Source of the DNA: Pirellulaceae bacterium
GTDB lineage: Bacteria; Planctomycetota; Planctomycetia; Pirellulales; Pirellulaceae
NCBI GenBank assembly: GCA_022448645.1
Contig: JAKVBZ010000003.1
Coordinates: forward strand, 20,379 to 84,378
Reading direction: 5' to 3'
Length of the DNA stretch: 64,000 nucleotides
Shown here: positions 27,514 through 38,100 of the stretch, one piece after another
Layout: each line of letters begins with the position of its first letter
Position numbering within the stretch: the first letter of the stretch is position 1
Translations under genes and position numbers: made by a program
The notes under the pieces: model-generated
Told to the model about the DNA's origin: nothing
Databases searched by the model: none
What the model saw: the letters and a program-made list of their open reading frames with translations, nothing else

Positions 27514-29112
27514 GTGTTTACTTCGGAGCGGCATATCAATTCAACACTCGTGACGGTTGTTTTGGCTGTGCTATTGGCAGCATCGTTGCCAGCACTGCAT
27601 GCACCGTCCGGCAAAGCTTCTGCCGACGAATCGGCTACCTCAAACGGTCTAATTCCTGATGACCTGGTAGAACTCAACGGCAATGACAATGGAAATCATA
27701 CCAATGAGAATACAGGTACTGAACCTCTGGAATTGGCTCCCAAGTTGGCTGTGGATGAAGCAAATTCCCAGAAATCATTGGCGGACAATGCCCCGCAAGT
27801 GATGGAGGAAGAATTGGGAATCGATCCTGACACGAACTGGATCGATAATGAAGTCGGATTGGGTGATGAGTTCATCTCCGAAAGTAGCGATGCCGATTTG
27901 TCACACGACATACCCCTTTTGCAAAGCACAGGCACTTGGTTGTGGCGTGGGCATTGGTATACCGAGCAATCGATGGTAGCGATGTATCGTACACCGCCGA
28001 ACGGTAAGATTCTGACCCGTGATCCAACGTTTACACGAATTATCATGCAGCTGGGTCAAAGTCCCACGATACAACCTCGAGACAATCAAGATCCGCTTGA
28101 ATCAGATGGTCAGACATTTCGTGCCGAGACGGGTGTCAAATTGACAATCGGCAACATCATCGGTCGTGACCAATACAATCGAGACCACGCTATCGAATTC
28201 ACCTTTTTTGGATTGTTCGATTTTGGGGCGAGTGACACGATCACTGCAGCTCAAGGACCTGGCAACGAAGATCCAGATTCGTTTGTGTTGGACCTTGGTA
28301 ACAATGTTTTTCTCTTAGACGGTCTGCTACTTGACGGCGAAGTCGGCCCCACAAGTGGTGTGTTCAACTTGCCAATTTCCATTGTTGGTTTTTCCAATGC
28401 TCGTACCCATTCTTACTCCTATATTTCTGACTTTAACAGCTACGAGCTAAATCTGCGCAGACGTTCGCGTTTACGACGCGACCGACTACTGCTGCAGCCG
28501 AATGGATCGTGGCACCGCGATATCAACTCGGGGCGTCTCTTGACGCTGCTGGGTGGCATGCGCATGCTACGCCACAATGAACACTTTCGATGGACCAGTT
28601 CGGGAGCGATTGATGAGCAACTAACACGTACGTCCAGTGGCCGCTTTGAAACGAGTGTCCACAACGATATGTTCGGCCCCCAACTAGGTGCTGGGATCGT
28701 GGAACAAAGGGCACATTGGAATTGGGGTGTTAAATCGACTGCTGGCCTCCTTTACAACTTTGCTGACCGGGACGTAAGCATCGAAACGAATGACCCAACT
28801 GCTGTAGTTAACCCCAACAACCATCGTGTTGCGGACTACGCTTCGGATGACCAGGCAGTCTTTATGTGGGAAGCCGGAGCTCATGTAGGCTACCATATTA
28901 GACCCAACATCACGTTGAAGGCTTCATATGACGTACTGTTCTACACCGGAATCGCTGTCGCACGTGACGCCATCGAAATCAATGGAGTTGGTTTCCAACA
29001 AGATTCGTCAGTATTCGGGCCGGGACAGGTAGCCGATACCTTTCGACCGCTCGAACTACGAAACGACGCGCTCTACCATGCTTTCTCGCTGGGTGTCGAA
29101 CTTGTCTGGTAG
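27514..29112 (+). CDS. BBP7-like outer membrane beta-barrel protein, copy 1
   Basis: The 532-residue exported protein has a signal peptide (LVTVVLAVLLAASLPALHA) and an acidic spacer (about 40-125). The remainder has the alternating pattern of an outer membrane barrel. Features are LQSTGTWLWRGHWYTEQS, IGNIIGRDQYNRDHAIEFTFFGLFDF, ELNLRRRSRLRRDRLL with RLLTLLGGMRMLRHNEHF, and the terminal ALYHAFSLGVELVW ending in an aromatic residue. This resembles the planctomycete BBP7 (DUF1551) family. It is a tandem paralog of the next gene. GTG is the start. Function unknown. Confidence 0.82.
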   Translation: MFTSERHINSTLVTVVLAVLLAASLPALHAPSGKASADESATSNGLIPDDLVELNGNDNGNHTNENTGTEPLELAPKLAVDEANSQKSLADNAPQVMEEELGIDPDTNWIDNEVGLGDEFISESSDADLSHDIPLLQSTGTWLWRGHWYTEQSMVAMYRTPPNGKILTRDPTFTRIIMQLGQSPTIQPRDNQDPLESDGQTFRAETGVKLTIGNIIGRDQYNRDHAIEFTFFGLFDFGASDTITAAQGPGNEDPDSFVLDLGNNVFLLDGLLLDGEVGPTSGVFNLPISIVGFSNARTHSYSYISDFNSYELNLRRRSRLRRDRLLLQPNGSWHRDINSGRLLTLLGGMRMLRHNEHFRWTSSGAIDEQLTRTSSGRFETSVHNDMFGPQLGAGIVEQRAHWNWGVKSTAGLLYNFADRDVSIETNDPTAVVNPNNHRVADYASDDQAVFMWEAGAHVGYHIRPNITLKASYDVLFYTGIAVARDAIEINGVGFQQDSSVFGPGQVADTFRPLELRNDALYHAFSLGVELVW

Positions 29113-29471
29113 CTCTGGCAGGCAGGCAGTCGTGTCGTTGACGTTCATGCCCACAGGGTGGTTTAGATCGTGCTCGTCACGGCCGACGTGTTCGTGAACC
29201 ATTGCGATTGGCAATCGTTGCCAAGACGCATGCAACACGAAGTGACCAGATTTCCGCTTGCCAACAGCCGTAGAAACCGGGAACGGTTAACTACCAGCCC
29301 CCCCACGCTAGCTGAAACCGCCTGTTAACTTGCTTAATTTGTGTTGGTTTTATGGATTAGTATGAATCTAGCGGTTTTTCCTGTTGTGGGGACTGGCAAA
29401 TTTCCGATGAGGCAGTAGATCCGTTCTGGCTGTTGCCAGGATACGTTAGTCATATCTGAGGAACCCTTAGG
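29113..29471. other. Intergenic region between the two BBP7-like genes
   Basis: No gene. It carries the second copy of the shared leader element at 29404-29422 and a GAGGA before ATG 29472. Confidence 0.6.
29404..29422 (+). promoter_or_regulatory. Leader element shared by both BBP7-like genes, copy 2
   Basis: CCGATGAGGCAGTAGATCC matches copy 1 at 16 of 19 positions and lies 50 bp before the start codon. Confidence 0.5.
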
Positions 29472-31112
29472 ATGTCCCAGTCGGTCACCCCTCAACGCCA
29501 TGCCTTTGTCCTCGTGTTTGCCATTACGGTGTGCTTTATCTCGTGGACGCCGGCATTTTCCCAAATTCGTCGATTGTCGGACCGACTGGCTAGTCGGAAA
29601 CAGGATCTGCCTCCTCCCGAACTAGAACACAAACTTAACTTACCCGAGGAAGGAGCTTCCTCGCCAACCGATTCCAAGGGTGATTCGTCTGGTGGATCTG
29701 CCAGTGTTGGAGAATTGGTAACAGACGATTGGTCTGGAGACGAAGTGCACCTAGGTAATGAATTTAGCGACTCGCTGTCTTTGGACGAGTCTGGGACAAG
29801 TTGGGATCACGAAATGCCAACTTTGCAGAGTTCAGGAACTTGGCTGTGGCGCGGCCATTGGTATACGGAACAGTCGCTGGTGCTTATGTATCGGGCCATG
29901 CCGAACAATAAGATTCTCACGCGAGACCAAACGTTTACCCAACGAATTATGGGGAATGGTCAGAGTTTGGTGACGCAATCGGCTGATAACCAAGACCCAT
30001 TACAGACTGCCGGCCAAACATTTAAAGCAGAACCAGGCCTGAAAATAACGATCGGTAACATCATCGGCCGAGATAGGTACAACCGAGACCATGCCATTGA
30101 ATTTTCCTTCTTAGGATTTTTTGATTTCGACGGACGTGATCGGACTGTTGCGTCTCAAGGCCCCGGTGAAACCGACGGGGATTTTAACGTTATTGATTTG
30201 ACTGGCAGCCTATTTCGACTCGATGCTCTGAACTTAGACCCAGAGGTCGGGCCCACCAGCGGTCTCTTTCAGCTTCCCATTTCTGTGGTCGGATTTTCCA
30301 ATGCGTTAGCTCACTCCTATTTGTTTGAATCAGACATCAACAGCGCCGAGCTAAATTTCAAAAGACGCTCACGGCTTCGACGCGATCGAATCGTTCTCCA
30401 GCCAAATGGAAAATGGAATCGAGATGTGAATTCCGGAGCGATCCTAACGCTCCTGGGGGGACTTCGGATGATTCGACACACCGAGAGGATCTTGTGGCAG
30501 ACTTCCGGAGCCGTTGATTCAACTCCACTTCTCGTAAATGTTTCCAACGGAGGTAACCCCAACACACTGCCCCAAATTACGGTGCTTTCGCCCGGAGGCA
30601 ATGATGCCAGTGGGCGGTTCGATATGAACGCAGAAAATGATATGTTCGGCGTACAACTTGGTGCAGATCTCATGCAGCAACGGCCAAACTATTATTGGGG
30701 TATTAAACTGTTGGGAGGTGCTCTGCAGAACTATGCCGACCGTCAAATTGGAATTGATGTCATCGACCAAGGTGCGACGTCTCGTTTTACCGACCATTCG
30801 GCAGATGATCAGTTTGCGTTCCTCAGTGAAGCTGGTGCGTACGTAGGCTGGCAAATCCGTCCGAACGTAACACTAAAAGTTTCGTACGATCTGCTGTACT
30901 ACACGGGCATCGTTTTGGCTCGAGACGGTGTAGAAATTAATGCTTCAGATGCTCAACAGACGGTCGTTAATAATTCGATGGGTATTCCTGGCAATGTCAA
31001 TCAGGAAAACGGATTTGTTCCGGCTAACCTCTCTGGCACCTTTCGTCCATTGGAAGTACGCGGGGACGCGCTCTATCACGCGATACGAGGCGGCTTTGAG
31101 TTTGTCTGGTAA
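29472..31112 (+). CDS. BBP7-like outer membrane beta-barrel protein, copy 2
   Basis: The 546-residue paralog of the preceding gene shares its whole layout: signal peptide (AFVLVFAITVCFISWTPAFSQ), acidic spacer, LQSSGTWLWRGHWYTEQSLVLMYR, IGNIIGRDRYNRDHAIEFSFLGFFDF, FKRRSRLRRDRIVLQPNGKW, GAILTLLGGLRMIRHTERI, and the terminus DALYHAIRGGFEFVW. It differs by insertions near residues 345-375 and near the C-terminus, in likely surface loops. With copy 1 it represents a tandem duplication that included the leader. The outer membrane location is inferred from sequence pattern. Confidence 0.82.
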   Translation: MSQSVTPQRHAFVLVFAITVCFISWTPAFSQIRRLSDRLASRKQDLPPPELEHKLNLPEEGASSPTDSKGDSSGGSASVGELVTDDWSGDEVHLGNEFSDSLSLDESGTSWDHEMPTLQSSGTWLWRGHWYTEQSLVLMYRAMPNNKILTRDQTFTQRIMGNGQSLVTQSADNQDPLQTAGQTFKAEPGLKITIGNIIGRDRYNRDHAIEFSFLGFFDFDGRDRTVASQGPGETDGDFNVIDLTGSLFRLDALNLDPEVGPTSGLFQLPISVVGFSNALAHSYLFESDINSAELNFKRRSRLRRDRIVLQPNGKWNRDVNSGAILTLLGGLRMIRHTERILWQTSGAVDSTPLLVNVSNGGNPNTLPQITVLSPGGNDASGRFDMNAENDMFGVQLGADLMQQRPNYYWGIKLLGGALQNYADRQIGIDVIDQGATSRFTDHSADDQFAFLSEAGAYVGWQIRPNVTLKVSYDLLYYTGIVLARDGVEINASDAQQTVVNNSMGIPGNVNQENGFVPANLSGTFRPLEVRGDALYHAIRGGFEFVW

Positions 31113-31565
31113 CAACAATTCTCACATAGGCACGAGACAGACGCTCAGCTCGTGAACGTAGCGATGCTACTATCAAGAGATTTGTCTGTACGGTCGCAAT
31201 AGATGGAGATCACACCTTTTGTGGCGACCCATCATAGCCCCCCTGTTTTGTCGTCACTGACGCTCACGGTTGGTAGGCGGGCGCTGTGGTCGGATACCAG
31301 TCTGCCAGTTCACGCCGCAAATATCCTCCTTTCTGGAGGACCTATTATCAGCACTAATGGTTGTTCGCATGTTTGATCGACATCAAACGGGACAGTTCAT
31401 GTCGATTATTGCAGAGACTCGGCAGCTTGCCGAAACACACACCACTACCAGACATTTTCTCCTTGGCAGACGTCCTTCGTAACACTTCCTAGTTGCCGGA
31501 TTTCACGTACAATAGAAGTCGCACCGTGTTTCCGCTTCACCCCTTTTCAAAAAAGGTACGCGACC
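31113..31565. other. Intergenic region before the DUF3500 gene, with FNR-type box
   Basis: No convincing gene (a 70-codon frame at 31270-31482 looks spurious). It holds a perfect FNR-type palindrome (31371-31388), listed separately, and a short hairpin TCCTCC-TTTCT-GGAGGA around 31324-31340. Confidence 0.55.
31371..31388. promoter_or_regulatory. FNR/CRP-family operator, TTGAT-N4-ATCAA
   Basis: GTTTGATCGACATCAAAC is a perfect inverted repeat (7-bp arms, 4-bp centre) whose core TTGATCGACATCAA equals the FNR/ANR consensus. It lies about 185 bp upstream of the DUF3500 start. An oxygen- or nitric-oxide-responsive regulator is the natural candidate to bind it. Regulation of the downstream gene is an inference. 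Confidence 0.55.
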
Positions 31566-32618
31566 ATGACGCGCAATCAACCTCACTTTCCGGAATGTGA
31601 ATCTTTTCCCGACCTGAAACGTCGCCATTTCCTGCAGAAGACAGCGCTTGGTGCAGCTGCCATGGCGGTCTCAGGTTGGCCGAGCGATACGAGATCGGCT
31701 GTCGGTGAGACAGCACCCCAGACCTTACCCGAAACGATTGTCAAACTACTTTATGATTCGATGACAGAACAGCAACGGGCTGAAGTCTGTTTTGGATGGG
31801 ACTACATCGATCCCCGTCGAGGTTTATTGCGGACGCGTGTCAGCAATAACTGGAATGTGACCGATCCAGAAATCAATTCTGGGTTTTACACCGATGATCA
31901 GCGTGCCATGATACGTGAGATCTTTGAGGGTATCGTGCATCCTGACTGGCATGCACGGATTGACAAACAACTCGATGACGACGCGGGTGGATTTGGGGAA
32001 TCGCAATCCATCGCCATATTTGGTGAACCGGGAGAATCGAAGTTCGAGTTCGTGATGACGGGCCGACACATGACGCTCCGTTGTGACGGCAATTCAGCCG
32101 ATCATGTCGCATTTGGAGGCCCTATTTTTTATGGCCACGCTGCTGAAGATTTTCACGAAGAGTCGCATCACCCGGGAAATGTTTTTTGGGAACAGGGTCT
32201 GGCCGCCAACTCTGTCTATCAAATGTTGGACGGTCGCCAACGCCAGCTGGCCGAAGTGGCCCGGTCGCCCGACGAGGGTAAAGTAGGTTTCCGCGGACAA
32301 CAGGAAAAGCCGGGCATTCCGGTGAGCGAACTTTCTCCAGATCAACGTGATCACGTCCAAGGTGTATTGCACAAACTGATTGAACCCTATCGGCAATCAG
32401 ATCGAGACGAAGTGGTGGCCTGCCTGGATGCTCAAGGTGGCCTGGATCAGTGCCATTTGATGTTTTATACGGATAACGATATTGGTGATGATCGGGTATG
32501 GGACAATTGGCGTTTGGAAGGGCCTGCATTTGTCTGGCACTTTCGCGGATCACCTCATGTTCACGTATGGGTGAATGTGGCTGATGACCCGTCCGTGAAG
32601 TTAAACGCGCATGGTTAG
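31566..32618 (+). CDS. Tat-exported DUF3500 family protein
   Basis: The N-terminus carries a twin-arginine signal (LKRRHFLQKTALGAAAMAVSG), so the folded protein is exported by the Tat system. The mature part has features of DUF3500: TEQQRAEVCFGWDY, WNVTDPEINSGFYTDDQRAMIREIFEGIVHPDW, SIAIFGEPGESKFEFVMTGRHMTLRCDG, HVAFGGPIFYGHA and, near the end, FVWHFRGSPHVHVWVNVA. The Tat route and the many His residues suggest a cofactor or metal, but none is identified. An FNR-type box upstream points to possible control by oxygen or nitric oxide. Confidence 0.88.
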   Translation: MTRNQPHFPECESFPDLKRRHFLQKTALGAAAMAVSGWPSDTRSAVGETAPQTLPETIVKLLYDSMTEQQRAEVCFGWDYIDPRRGLLRTRVSNNWNVTDPEINSGFYTDDQRAMIREIFEGIVHPDWHARIDKQLDDDAGGFGESQSIAIFGEPGESKFEFVMTGRHMTLRCDGNSADHVAFGGPIFYGHAAEDFHEESHHPGNVFWEQGLAANSVYQMLDGRQRQLAEVARSPDEGKVGFRGQQEKPGIPVSELSPDQRDHVQGVLHKLIEPYRQSDRDEVVACLDAQGGLDQCHLMFYTDNDIGDDRVWDNWRLEGPAFVWHFRGSPHVHVWVNVADDPSVKLNAHG

Positions 32619-32794
32619 CTAACAACACACAATCGAAAATAGGTTGATACGGAATTCAAAAGTTTAAGCAGTGCCGCCGCCAGCATCTGATTTTTCTGGA
32701 GCACCGGCCGCCAATGCCGACTGGCCGATGGGATGTGTAGCTGCTGGTAATACAAAACCTTTCCATGTGAGAAGTATCAGAAGGAAACACGCGG

Positions 32795-33247
32795 ATGCTA
32801 AAAGGTAATTTGATTCATCCCCAAATTCTCGAGGCTCTAGGACGTGCAGGGCATGCATCGAGGATCCTCATTGCCGACGGCAACTATCCCGCAGCGACGA
32901 CGCTTAGCCCTAGTGCCAAGTTGGTGTCTCTGAATCTGTCGCCCGGAATTGTCACGTGCACGGACGTGTTAGGTGCGTTGCTAACTGCGGTTCCCATCGA
33001 AGCGGCTGCGGTGATGGCCTATCACACAACAGGACCGTATGCCTTGCAAGAGCCCCCTCCGATTTGGGCCGAGTTTGACCGTTTGTTGAATCAATCCGGT
33101 GCCCAGGTTGAATTGGAAGCGGTCGAACGATTTGAATTCTATGCGCAGGCTCAGCAGCCGGATGTCTGCTTAACGATTGCCACGGCAGATCAAAGGGTTT
33201 ATGCCAATTTGTTGTTGACGATTGGTGTGATCATGCCGCCATCGTAG
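32795..33247 (+). CDS. RbsD/FucU family sugar mutarotase
   Basis: RbsD/FucU proteins interconvert anomers of ribose or fucose. This 150-residue protein has the family start LKGNLIHPQILEALGRAGHASRILIADGNYP with the catalytic His20, SLNLSPGIVTCTDVLGALL, and a tyrosine-containing C-terminus (ADQRVYANLLLTIGV). The C-terminal motif is closer to FucU, but ribose and fucose specificity cannot be separated by eye. No sugar transporter or kinase is adjacent, so it stands alone. AGAAGGAAA upstream serves as ribosome binding site. Confidence 0.92.
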   Translation: MLKGNLIHPQILEALGRAGHASRILIADGNYPAATTLSPSAKLVSLNLSPGIVTCTDVLGALLTAVPIEAAAVMAYHTTGPYALQEPPPIWAEFDRLLNQSGAQVELEAVERFEFYAQAQQPDVCLTIATADQRVYANLLLTIGVIMPPS

Positions 33248-33283
33248 ATCGATGGGAGGGCTGTTGATGGGACGAAGAGATCC

Positions 33284-34876
33284 CTAACCGAAGGGATCTT
33301 CTTCGTCATCGGCGTCGCCACCGAAAGGATCCTCTGCATCGACGCTATCGTCGCCAGCGCCACCAAAGGGATCCTCCTCGTCGCTGGATTGGTTGTCTTC
33401 GTCACCGAACGGATCTTCCGAGTTGTCTTCATCGAAGTCAAAGGGGCTGTCTTTTTCCGCAGTGTCGTCTGTTGCAGTGTTTTCATCGGCCGACGCGTTG
33501 TCTCGGTCTTGGTCAGAAGGTCGCAGTTCGGCACTGTCTTCTTCCTTCTTGGTGGATACTAAGGGCACGTAGACAACTGGCAAAGGTGTTTGTGCCTCAC
33601 GAATGAACTGGACAAGCCCTTTTTTGGTACCGAGAACTATCCGATCGGTGTGCGTGTTGGTCATGGCCACTTCAATACCACTTGCTGGTACCACTCCAAC
33701 AATTTTTCCCGTTTCGGGGTCGAGTGCGACGAAACGCTGTTGGTTGTCGAGACAAAAAACGCGTTGGCTTCCCACCGCCACAAATTTAGTGATGCCGCCA
33801 ACTCGCCACTGTTTTTCACCCGTTTTGGCATCCAGTCGCGAGATGCCATTCGGATATCCAACGACATAGATACCTTCCTTTACGGCTATGGGGGACGTCC
33901 GAGATTCAAAACCGGTCGCGGTGCGCCAGCGAATGTTTCCCGTCAAACGGTCCAAGCCGTAGACGAGCCCCGCTTCAGTCGTCGTGACGATTCCTCGTCG
34001 ACCAACGAATGCCGGAGTCGTGTGAATGTTGCCATTGGCTTCCAGACGGTATTTGACACCGCCCCTCATCGCATCACCTACGTAAAGGTGTCCATAGTCC
34101 GTTGACCAGCTTACGGTACTTGCTGAGATCCGTGGTCGAGCTGTCCCGCGTCCCATCGATTGAAATCCCCACGGGGCCTTGTCGAGATCTTCCAGCCGAA
34201 ATGCTTCGACCAATCCATTGGAGGCAATGGTGAACACCATCTTTCGACTGATTGCGGGTCCAGCCGCAGGTACACTGGTTAAACGTTGCTTCCAAAACAC
34301 CTGTCCTGATTCACGTTTCAGGAGCAAGAGTGACGAGCCTCCGATTACAGCCAGCGTTTCTTCGTTGGCGGCGGGGCGCAGCACCGGGAATCCTTTTTTT
34401 ACCACGCTGGTCGACCACAACCGACGGCCAGTTTCAGCATCCAAGGCATGTACCAATCCATCCGTTGAAGTTAGGTAGAATGTGATTTCGGGAACCACTC
34501 GTGTCAAATGGGTAGGTTCATGTCCGGCTTCCTGGAGAGAAATCATTTGTTGTTTGGCTACTCTAGCAGCGCGGTCTTTTCCCAGGAGCTTACCATCCGA
34601 GTCCACGTCCCTTTCGCTAATGAGGATCAACCTACCGGCATATTCAATTTCGTGAACGGTATAGTTCTTGTCGGCGCTCACAAATTGCAACACGTCTGAT
34701 ATGGTCCCGTAAGCACTAGTCGACGCGATTTGCTTGGTCCACACAGCCTTCAAGCCTACACGTTGAAGACTTGCCTGAGGCAAATAACCACGCGAAACCA
34801 ATTGGGCCGTGGCCACATTGTTGTTGATGATCAATAACAAGAATGGCAGCAATACACACCGTTTCACACACGTCAT
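33284..34876 (-). CDS. Exported PQQ-like beta-propeller protein with acidic DPFG-repeat tail
   Basis: The 530-residue protein has a signal peptide (VLLPFLLLIINNNVATAQ). Residues about 125-440 form a propeller of PQQ/BamB-like blades: FYLTSTDGLVHALDAETGRRLWSTSV, GQVFWKQRL, GLVYGLDRLTGNIRWRT, GISRLDAKTGEKQWRV, RFVALDPETGKIVGV. No quinone-binding residues can be assigned, so it is likely a scaffold. The last 55 or so residues are very acidic and carry DPFG four times, the last at the very C-terminus. The tail may be a docking or binding motif. It diverges from the 1345-residue orphan. Confidence 0.88.
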   Translation of the reverse strand: MTCVKRCVLLPFLLLIINNNVATAQLVSRGYLPQASLQRVGLKAVWTKQIASTSAYGTISDVLQFVSADKNYTVHEIEYAGRLILISERDVDSDGKLLGKDRAARVAKQQMISLQEAGHEPTHLTRVVPEITFYLTSTDGLVHALDAETGRRLWSTSVVKKGFPVLRPAANEETLAVIGGSSLLLLKRESGQVFWKQRLTSVPAAGPAISRKMVFTIASNGLVEAFRLEDLDKAPWGFQSMGRGTARPRISASTVSWSTDYGHLYVGDAMRGGVKYRLEANGNIHTTPAFVGRRGIVTTTEAGLVYGLDRLTGNIRWRTATGFESRTSPIAVKEGIYVVGYPNGISRLDAKTGEKQWRVGGITKFVAVGSQRVFCLDNQQRFVALDPETGKIVGVVPASGIEVAMTNTHTDRIVLGTKKGLVQFIREAQTPLPVVYVPLVSTKKEEDSAELRPSDQDRDNASADENTATDDTAEKDSPFDFDEDNSEDPFGDEDNQSSDEEDPFGGAGDDSVDAEDPFGGDADDEEDPFG

Positions 34877-35179
34877 AGCCTACCTCTTTGTAATCAGGCG
34901 AAATCACGGCTTGTCGCCGCATCAACCAGCAGCTTCTACGGTTGATTTCTATCATAATCAAAGAAGACTCACGATTCAGTGGTGAAAATAGGGCTGGGCA
35001 GTCACCTTGTTGCGTAGCATGATTGCATGCAAACTGTAATTGGAAGGGCGTTTACACTCGACGCCAAATACAGAATGACGGGCAATGGTGTGTTGTTCGT
35101 CAGGCATGATTACCTCGCGCAAACCTGTTTCCGGTTCGGATTCGGGGCTCACGTGGTGACTGGAAAAGGATCGTAAAGA
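34877..35179. other. Divergent intergenic region
   Basis: No gene. A 10-bp palindrome TTGCATGCAA sits at 35023-35032, and AAAGGA before ATG 35180 gives a ribosome binding site. Nothing else stands out. Confidence 0.5.
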
Positions 35180-38100
35180 ATGGCGGCAAATCTAGAGCAT
35201 CATCGAGAAGCTCTGATACGCGTGCTTGGTTATCTGAATTTCTCTTCAGGTTCTTCAGATCCCCAGTTCTTAACAAGTCTTAACGCGCTTTATCCTGCCG
35301 ATTTCACGGATTCATTTTCTCCGTGGCAGGCTGCCGAGGCGTGGAGTTCAGGCGAAGTATTGCGGGACCAAGATCGTGTGGCTAACGATCAAAACTCCCA
35401 GGACGCGTCTCCGGTTCTCCGACAGCTGCGGTTCGTGCTGGAAGAAGGCTTGCGAGATTTGCGCACCACCGATCCCGCATTCCATGATTCGGTTCAAGCA
35501 GAATCTGTTGTTCGACTGGTTTTTGACGAAATATTGCCTGGGTACCGCCAATACCATCAAGACCTGCTGTTCCATCATGCACCAGAATCTTTATGGCGGC
35601 CGTTGATGGTCGGACGTGTTATCGAGTCAGTGTTACAACAAGGGTCACCCTGGGACGAGACGGAACGCATCGTGCAGGGTGCCATCACCTATTTGAACGA
35701 CTATCTCGGCCATCGTCCTGTTCCCGCATTGGAGTCGAGGAAACTGGAACCGTATGCCCATGAGTGGTCTCGTCCCATTCCTCTTTACATTCATGGTTCG
35801 ACTGTCAGTGTGGGACGGTACCAAAAGCTCATCGAACGATGTTTGGATTTGCTCCAGCGCACCGAGGGAGAACTGCTTCGTGCAGCTCACTTTGAATTTT
35901 CCCAGCTTCAGGAACTAGCGATCGATCCGAGATCCTGTGACTTTGATCATCCTGCATCGAAGCGTCCCAATTATTTGTTTGGCCAGTGGGATGCACATCA
36001 GATTGACCAAAGAGGTTATTATCACCGCTTCGTTTTACGTGATATCACCCTTGACGCTTTAATGCAGCGCGTTGAAGAAGGCGACCAGGCGCTGAGGGAT
36101 CAATGGTTGACCGAAGCGGCTACCGTGTTGGCTGGTACGATTTTGATGGCGTCCGGGATTAGTGGTTCCGGCCCGGGAGCCCATGATTCGACAACGACAC
36201 TTGGAAATCTACTACCTCGAATTGCCATTTACCGTGACCAATTTTACGACTTTGCTTTGCAGATTTTGGATCATGATCACCGGCAGCGATTGGAACAAGA
36301 AGCTGCGGAGCGAAAGCAACCATTTGGTGGAGCTCGCCAGGATCTCAATGCTCGCCTGGCTCGTCACCGAGCTTTGCAAGTGCAATACACCCAATTGGCT
36401 CAGACTTTTGCGAGGATGGGTTACCCAGATGCTGCCGTTCGCCAGACGGCGCTATTGCCTGTTGCCTCGGCTAGGATGTTGTGCCAGATGGACTGTTATC
36501 TATTGGATGCGGATCTGCAGAACCAACAGGGTGATCTGGCATCTGCCGTGGACCGTGTGAGCCTTGCTGTGCAGACTTTGCACCGGGCTATTGAGTGTGG
36601 TGCGGTGGTCGACCCCTGGAACATCCTCGGGTTTGACTCACACTATTCCTTGTTTCCGGCTCCAGACAACAGTGTACACGACGAACGCGTCGATATTTTG
36701 ATCGAGTTGATGGAACGGATTTTTTCACTTTATGCCAAAATTTGGAGTGAGGCCGCAGCTGCGAATGATCGAACGGTCAGCGAGCGTATTGCCGTCGAAT
36801 TCCAACAGCTCGCCAATTGGTGGCATCAGTTCGCTGTCCATGAAGTGCAGAGCGTTGAGGGAGTCAATGCTCATGAAATGTATGTGGCCGCTGAACGGGC
36901 TGCCACGGGGCTCGCACTGTGGCACGAAGGTGGCGCGGCGACAGGAGATGTACGATTTTGGGCCCCTCATGCGGAAACTTTCCATTCGTCCGAGGCATTC
37001 GCCATGGTCGTAGACGCACTTCTGGACCGCAAAGACCATGTGGCATCGATGTCCCTTCTTGTTTTTTGGCTAAGCCAGGCTGGCCGTGTAGGTTTAGAGC
37101 AAGGCGATGTTTCATTTCACGAGCTGACATTGCGTTGGCTGCGACAAGTAAAGCAGGCGGAGATTCCTGCTGACGAAAAATGGTCGACGATTCAAAAGTT
37201 TTTTGACTATTTCGAAGCCAACGCTCAAGAGTACTGGAAGGTACCTGACTTTGATTTGGACATGGATGAGCTTCCCGAACATGAGGAAGAATTGACTCTC
37301 GATGAGTTTGGTGAAGAACCCGAAGAGGATGAAGACGAAGATGACCATGGCGGCTTATTTGACGCAGCTTATGAAGAGGTTGTTTATCGGGACAGTACTG
37401 ATGATGGAATCGAGGGATCCATCTTTGACGAAGATCGGACGACCGAAGTCGAGTTAGATGAACAAACTCGTTATCTTTCGGAACGTCTTGGGCTGCTCGA
37501 ATGCTTGGCCAAGCTTTGGAGAGTTGCTTGTTACCAACCTGCCGATGATGGATGTTTTACTGACGATCGAACTCAAACGCTTCGACGATGGCTGGACCAA
37601 CTTCTTGCTAATAGACGTGACTTGTTGAAATTGATAAACAACGTCCAACGATTTTCGTTGCCCACACCGGCACCTACCCCAGATTCCTTATTGCAGTACG
37701 ACCGGCATCGTTTGCTTAAAGAAACGATTCTGGACAAAACGATCTCAACTTCTTTGGCGACATGCGATGCGACTCGTCATGTACTCGCGGCACTCATCAG
37801 TTCCGATCCCGAGTTGGCAGTCCAGATCAAGCCGGACAAGTCGGCACTCTTGGAACGGATTGAAATCGAAGCCGCATACATCACCAGTGCTGTCTTCTCG
37901 GATTGTGTCGATGACGTGAAAGGTCGTTGGGTTTGCTTCCTGCAGGCAATGCGCGATCGAACACTCCTCTACGTACCACTTTCCCGGCATGGCGATCCCA
38001 AGAAGATTTTGCGTGCCCGTGTACGCCAACATATCGTTACCGATTTGCTCCAATGGCTTCCAAGATTAGGGCAGCTAGAAGAAGCATGTGCGCTTATCGA

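Noticed and set aside
31270..31482. 70-codon frame between the BBP7-like and DUF3500 genes
   Set aside because: It overlaps the FNR-type box and has no recognisable motif; more likely leader sequence.
32664..32858. Minus-strand frame ending in a Gly/Ala-rich tail between DUF3500 and RbsD/FucU genes
   Set aside because: It overlaps the RbsD start region and has no convincing start; its hydrophobic stretch is probably a shadow.
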